From Verrucomicrobiota bacterium (GTDB lineage Bacteria; Verrucomicrobiota; Verrucomicrobiia; Chthoniobacterales; UBA10450), in contig QHMQ01000038.1 of assembly GCA_003217835.1 (NCBI GenBank), positions 1-15,621 of the forward strand: DNA of 15,621 nucleotides, read 5' to 3'. Below the pieces are notes generated by a model that was not told the origin of the DNA, did not search any database, and was given only the letters and a program-made list of their open reading frames with translations. Below are positions 12,731-15,621 of this stretch, one piece after another (within the stretch, counting starts at the first letter, position 1; every line of letters starts with the position of its first letter). The translations under genes were made by a program, and so were the position numbers.

Positions 12731-15583
12731 GTGACTATCGAACATCCGCGCATCCCTAGCTCGACCTACCGGTTGCAATTCAACCGCTGGTTCACTTTTG
12801 CCCAGGCGCGCGAGATCGTGCCCTATTTGCACGCGCTGGGTGTCAGTGATGCTTATGCGTCGCCCTATTTTCAGGCCCGACCGGACAGTCTGCACGGCTA
12901 CGACATTACCGATCACAACAAACTCAACGCGGCGATTGGCTCCCGGGAGGAGTACGACTCCTGGATCGCGGAACTGCACGCGCATTCGATGGGTCAGGTG
13001 CTCGATTTTGTTCCGAATCATGTCGGGATCGCGGAGCCGCTCAATCAGTGGTGGATGGATGTGCTCGAAAATGGGCCTAGCTCGAGATACGCGCCTTATT
13101 TCGATATCGACTGGCATCCGCTGAAATCGGATCTGCGCGACAAAGTTCTGTTGCCAATCTTGAGTGATCAATACGGGCGCGTTCTCGAGCGCGGCGAGCT
13201 CCAAGTCCACTTCGAGGAGGGCACCTTTTATCTTCGCTACGGTGATCGCAGACTGCCGATCGCGCCGGGGACGTATCGTTACGTTCTGGGGATCGCCTTA
13301 GAGAACCTGGCCGAACATAAGGACGAAGACTTTTACGCGGAAGTGCAAAGCATTCTGACCGCGCTCGAATATTTGCCGAAACGCACTGAAACCGATCCAA
13401 AGCGCATCGCGGAGCGCATCCGGGAAAAAGAAATCATCAAGCGACGTCTCGAGCGCCGGTGCGCGGAAGCACCGCAAGTGCAGCAGGCAATCGAAAAGGC
13501 ATTAGCGCGGATCAACGGAGAACCGGGGGACCCGCGCAGCTTCGATGCGCTCGACGAGTTGCTGAACGCGCAGTCGTACCGGCTGGCATTTTGGCGGGTT
13601 GCAGCCGAGGAAATTAATTATCGCCGCTTCTTTGACGTTAACGATCTCGCAGCGATCCGAGTTGAACATCCCAAGGTCTTTGACGCGGTTCACCGCCTGC
13701 TCCTGGAGTTGGTGCATAGCTGCGCGATAACGGGTCTCCGCATCGATCATCCGGATGGTCTTTATTTACCTCGCGAATATTTCGAGAAACTCCAGCAGCG
13801 GTGCGCGAAAGCGCTGGCGATCGCGCTGCCGCAGGATGGGCGCGCTGTTTACATGGTCGCGGAAAAAATTCTCACCGGCGCCGAAACGTTGCGCAAGGAT
13901 TGGTTGGTGCACGGAACCACAGGTTACGATTTTGCGAACCAAGTGATGCAGTTGCTTGTCGATTCCTCAGCGGAGACGGCGATCACAAACGCATTCCATC
14001 GTTTCATCGGTCACTCTTTGCATTTCGGTCATCTGGTCTATGCGAAGAAGCTGCAGGTAATGAAATTGGCGCTGGCCAATGACGTTGATGTTCTTGGCAA
14101 CATGGTCGATCGGCTGTCCGAGCAAAATCGCTGGTATCGCGATTTTACCCTCGAAGCGTTGGCCCGGGCGGTGCGAGAGACGATCGCCTGTTTTCCAGTT
14201 TATCGAACTTATCTCGCACCCGGGCGGCCGGTGAGCGAGGAAGATCGGCAAGTGATCGAACGCGCGGTTACCGCGGCCAAGCGCCGGAATCCCGCGATTG
14301 AAGAATCCATTTTCAATTTTCTGCGCGACGTTTTGGTCTTCCGGTTTCCGGAAAACCTCGATGCCGAAGCGCGCGCAGCGCACACGCATTTTGTTCTGAA
14401 GTTCCAGCAAGCCACGGGACCAATCATGGCCAAAGGACTGGAGGACACCGTGTTTTACATTTACAACCGGTTAGCCGCGTTAAATGAAGTCGGGGGCGAG
14501 CCGCAGCAGTTCGGGTTAAGCATTGACGCATTTCACGAGCGCAATCTGGATCGACAGCGCAATTGGCCGGCGACGCTGCTCACGACTTCGACTCACGACA
14601 CAAAACGCAGCGAAGATGTGCGCACGCGGATGGTTGCGATTTCCGAAATGCCCGAGCTTTGGCGGCGCTCGTTGCAACGCTGGCGCCTCGCCAATCGCCG
14701 CTGGAAACGCACTATCAATGACGTCGAAGCGCCAGACGGAAATGAGGAATATTTGCTCTATCAAACATTGCTCGGGACCTGGCCGGTACAGCCTTCCGGC
14801 CTACCAGAAGAAGCGGCAACAGCCGAGTACACCGAACGCATTCAAACTTATATGGCCAAAGCGCTCCACGAAGCGAAGGTGAACACGAGCTGGATCCAGC
14901 CAAATGAAGAATGGGACGCAGCGATGCGCGATTTCGTAGGGAGAATTCTGGATTCCTCGCCGCGGAACAAGTTCGTTCCGGCTTTTCTTCCGGTTGTTCA
15001 GGAAATCGCGCGCCTCGGCGCCATCAATTCGCTTAGCCAGACGCTACTCAAGCTGACTTCACCGGGAGTCCCCGACATTTATCAAGGCAACGAGATTTGG
15101 GACTACAGTCTGGTCGATCCTGACAACCGGCGGCCGGTTGATTACAGACCACGTCGAGAAATGCTCGAAGCGTTGTCAGCTTCCACTTCCGACGAGCTGA
15201 TGCAGAATTGGCCGGATGGCCGGATCAAAATGTTTTTGACGCAGCGAGTGCTGCAATTTCGGCGCGAACACGTCGATCTTTTTCAACGCGGAGAATATTT
15301 GCCCCTCGTCGCAAGCGGAACGTTTACGGAGTGCTGTGTCAATTTCGCAAGACGACTTGGCGATCAATGGATCGTTGTAATCGCGCCGCGGCTCTCTTCG
15401 CGCATCGGTTTCCCGCCAATTGCTGAGCGATGGAAAGATACGACGCTAGAATTTCCCGAAACACTCTCCCTCGAGCACGCACACAATCTTTTCACTTGTC
15501 GCAAGCTTCGTCACGAAAGCCGGCGAATTTCGATAGCTGACGCACTGCCGATTTTGCCGTTCGCGGTGATGACGAACCTGTAG
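12731..15583 (+). CDS. treY: Maltooligosyl trehalose synthase (TreY, GH13)
   Basis: Converts the reducing-end alpha-1,4 linkage of maltodextrins to an alpha,alpha-1,1 linkage, giving maltooligosyl trehalose; TreZ would then release trehalose. The 950-residue protein opens with PSSTYRLQFNRWFTFAQA and LGVSDAYASPYFQARPDSLHGYD, both characteristic of TreY. Other pieces: VLDFVPNHVGIAEPLNQWWMDVLENG; GLRIDHPDGL with the nucleophile Asp339; MVAEKILTGAETLRKDWLVHGTTGYDF with acid/base Glu378; LTTSTHDTKRSEDVRTRM with the third acid Asp623; and SPGVPDIYQGNEIWDYSLVDPDNRRPVDY. It is longer than the archaeal enzyme (about 730), as in many bacterial TreY. The start is GTG 12731, which puts the first family motif a dozen residues in; no Shine-Dalgarno is evident. 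No treZ, treX/glgX or glycogen gene is in the window. Confidence 0.96.
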   Translation: MTIEHPRIPSSTYRLQFNRWFTFAQAREIVPYLHALGVSDAYASPYFQARPDSLHGYDITDHNKLNAAIGSREEYDSWIAELHAHSMGQVLDFVPNHVGIAEPLNQWWMDVLENGPSSRYAPYFDIDWHPLKSDLRDKVLLPILSDQYGRVLERGELQVHFEEGTFYLRYGDRRLPIAPGTYRYVLGIALENLAEHKDEDFYAEVQSILTALEYLPKRTETDPKRIAERIREKEIIKRRLERRCAEAPQVQQAIEKALARINGEPGDPRSFDALDELLNAQSYRLAFWRVAAEEINYRRFFDVNDLAAIRVEHPKVFDAVHRLLLELVHSCAITGLRIDHPDGLYLPREYFEKLQQRCAKALAIALPQDGRAVYMVAEKILTGAETLRKDWLVHGTTGYDFANQVMQLLVDSSAETAITNAFHRFIGHSLHFGHLVYAKKLQVMKLALANDVDVLGNMVDRLSEQNRWYRDFTLEALARAVRETIACFPVYRTYLAPGRPVSEEDRQVIERAVTAAKRRNPAIEESIFNFLRDVLVFRFPENLDAEARAAHTHFVLKFQQATGPIMAKGLEDTVFYIYNRLAALNEVGGEPQQFGLSIDAFHERNLDRQRNWPATLLTTSTHDTKRSEDVRTRMVAISEMPELWRRSLQRWRLANRRWKRTINDVEAPDGNEEYLLYQTLLGTWPVQPSGLPEEAATAEYTERIQTYMAKALHEAKVNTSWIQPNEEWDAAMRDFVGRILDSSPRNKFVPAFLPVVQEIARLGAINSLSQTLLKLTSPGVPDIYQGNEIWDYSLVDPDNRRPVDYRPRREMLEALSASTSDELMQNWPDGRIKMFLTQRVLQFRREHVDLFQRGEYLPLVASGTFTECCVNFARRLGDQWIVVIAPRLSSRIGFPPIAERWKDTTLEFPETLSLEHAHNLFTCRKLRHESRRISIADALPILPFAVMTNL

Positions 15584-15603
15584 CGGCGGTCTGTGACCGT
15601 CGC
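15583..15603. terminator. Hairpin beginning at the treY stop codon (terminator or REP-like element)
   Basis: GCGGCGGTC (15583-15591) and GACCGTCGC (15595-15603) form a 9-bp stem with one G-U pair and a TGT triloop. The last base of the treY TAG stop is the first base of the stem. No clear T-tract follows in the 18 bases left. This compact GC-rich form fits a REP-type palindrome as well as a terminator. Confidence 0.5.
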
Positions 15604-15621
15604 TCGAATTTGATCACTGAA

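Noticed and set aside
1..15621. CRISPR arrays, tRNA or rRNA genes, insertion sequences, phage genes, toxin-antitoxin or defence systems
   Set aside because: I looked for regularly spaced repeats, cloverleaf-like sequence with a TTCRA motif, transposase or integrase motifs and small toxin pairs and saw none. All long frames are accounted for by metabolic or envelope genes.

Overview
The window looks like a chromosomal segment of a Gram-negative soil bacterium. The base composition (moderately GC-rich by eye), the mix of genes and the style of intergenic sequence (AT-rich 7-bp period repeats, GC-rich hairpins) fit Verrucomicrobiota of the Chthoniobacterales/Udaeobacter type. That placement is an impression from memory, not a search result. 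I see no phage, transposase, CRISPR array, rRNA or tRNA. Almost all of the sequence is housekeeping metabolism.

Layout. 1-781: 3' part of biotin synthase (bioB), cut by the window edge. 887-1309: small four-helix membrane protein. 1462-2505: agmatine deiminase (aguA), preceded by a strong hairpin. 2510-3482, minus strand: a two-gene unit, a TesA-like secreted SGNH esterase followed by a 97-residue heavy-metal-associated (HMA) domain protein. 3510-6547: glycolytic operon gap-pgk-tpiA. 6619-7284, minus strand: exported LolA-like protein. 7378-10788, plus strand: envelope sugar-transfer cluster of PAP2 lipid phosphatase, GT39/ArnT-like membrane glycosyltransferase and DPM1-like GT2, followed by a broken PTS EIIA gene. 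10903-12609: argS. 12731-15583: maltooligosyl trehalose synthase (treY), ending in a hairpin that begins at its stop codon.

How the genes work together. Gap, Pgk and TpiA are three consecutive lower-glycolysis enzymes, with pgk and tpiA overlapping by one base. The PAP2-GT39-GT2 set makes sense as one pathway: GT2 would load a sugar on a polyprenyl phosphate, GT39 would transfer it to an envelope acceptor on the periplasmic side, and PAP2 would recycle the lipid carrier. TreY converts glycogen-type glucans to the maltooligosyl-trehalose precursor of trehalose; its usual partner TreZ is not in the window.

Most notable points. (1) Both divergent gene junctions in the window (tesA/gap and lolA-like/PAP2) are filled with degenerate 7-bp tandem repeats. 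At gap the repeat itself encodes the start codon and first residues. (2) Two nearby genes (GT39 and the PTS EIIA) look damaged by out-of-frame events; the lost GT39 reading frame still ends in an ATGA overlap with the next gene. (3) Several intergenic regions hold clear hairpins without T-tracts. I did not find a convincing new multi-gene system; the heptad repeat is the best candidate for undescribed biology.
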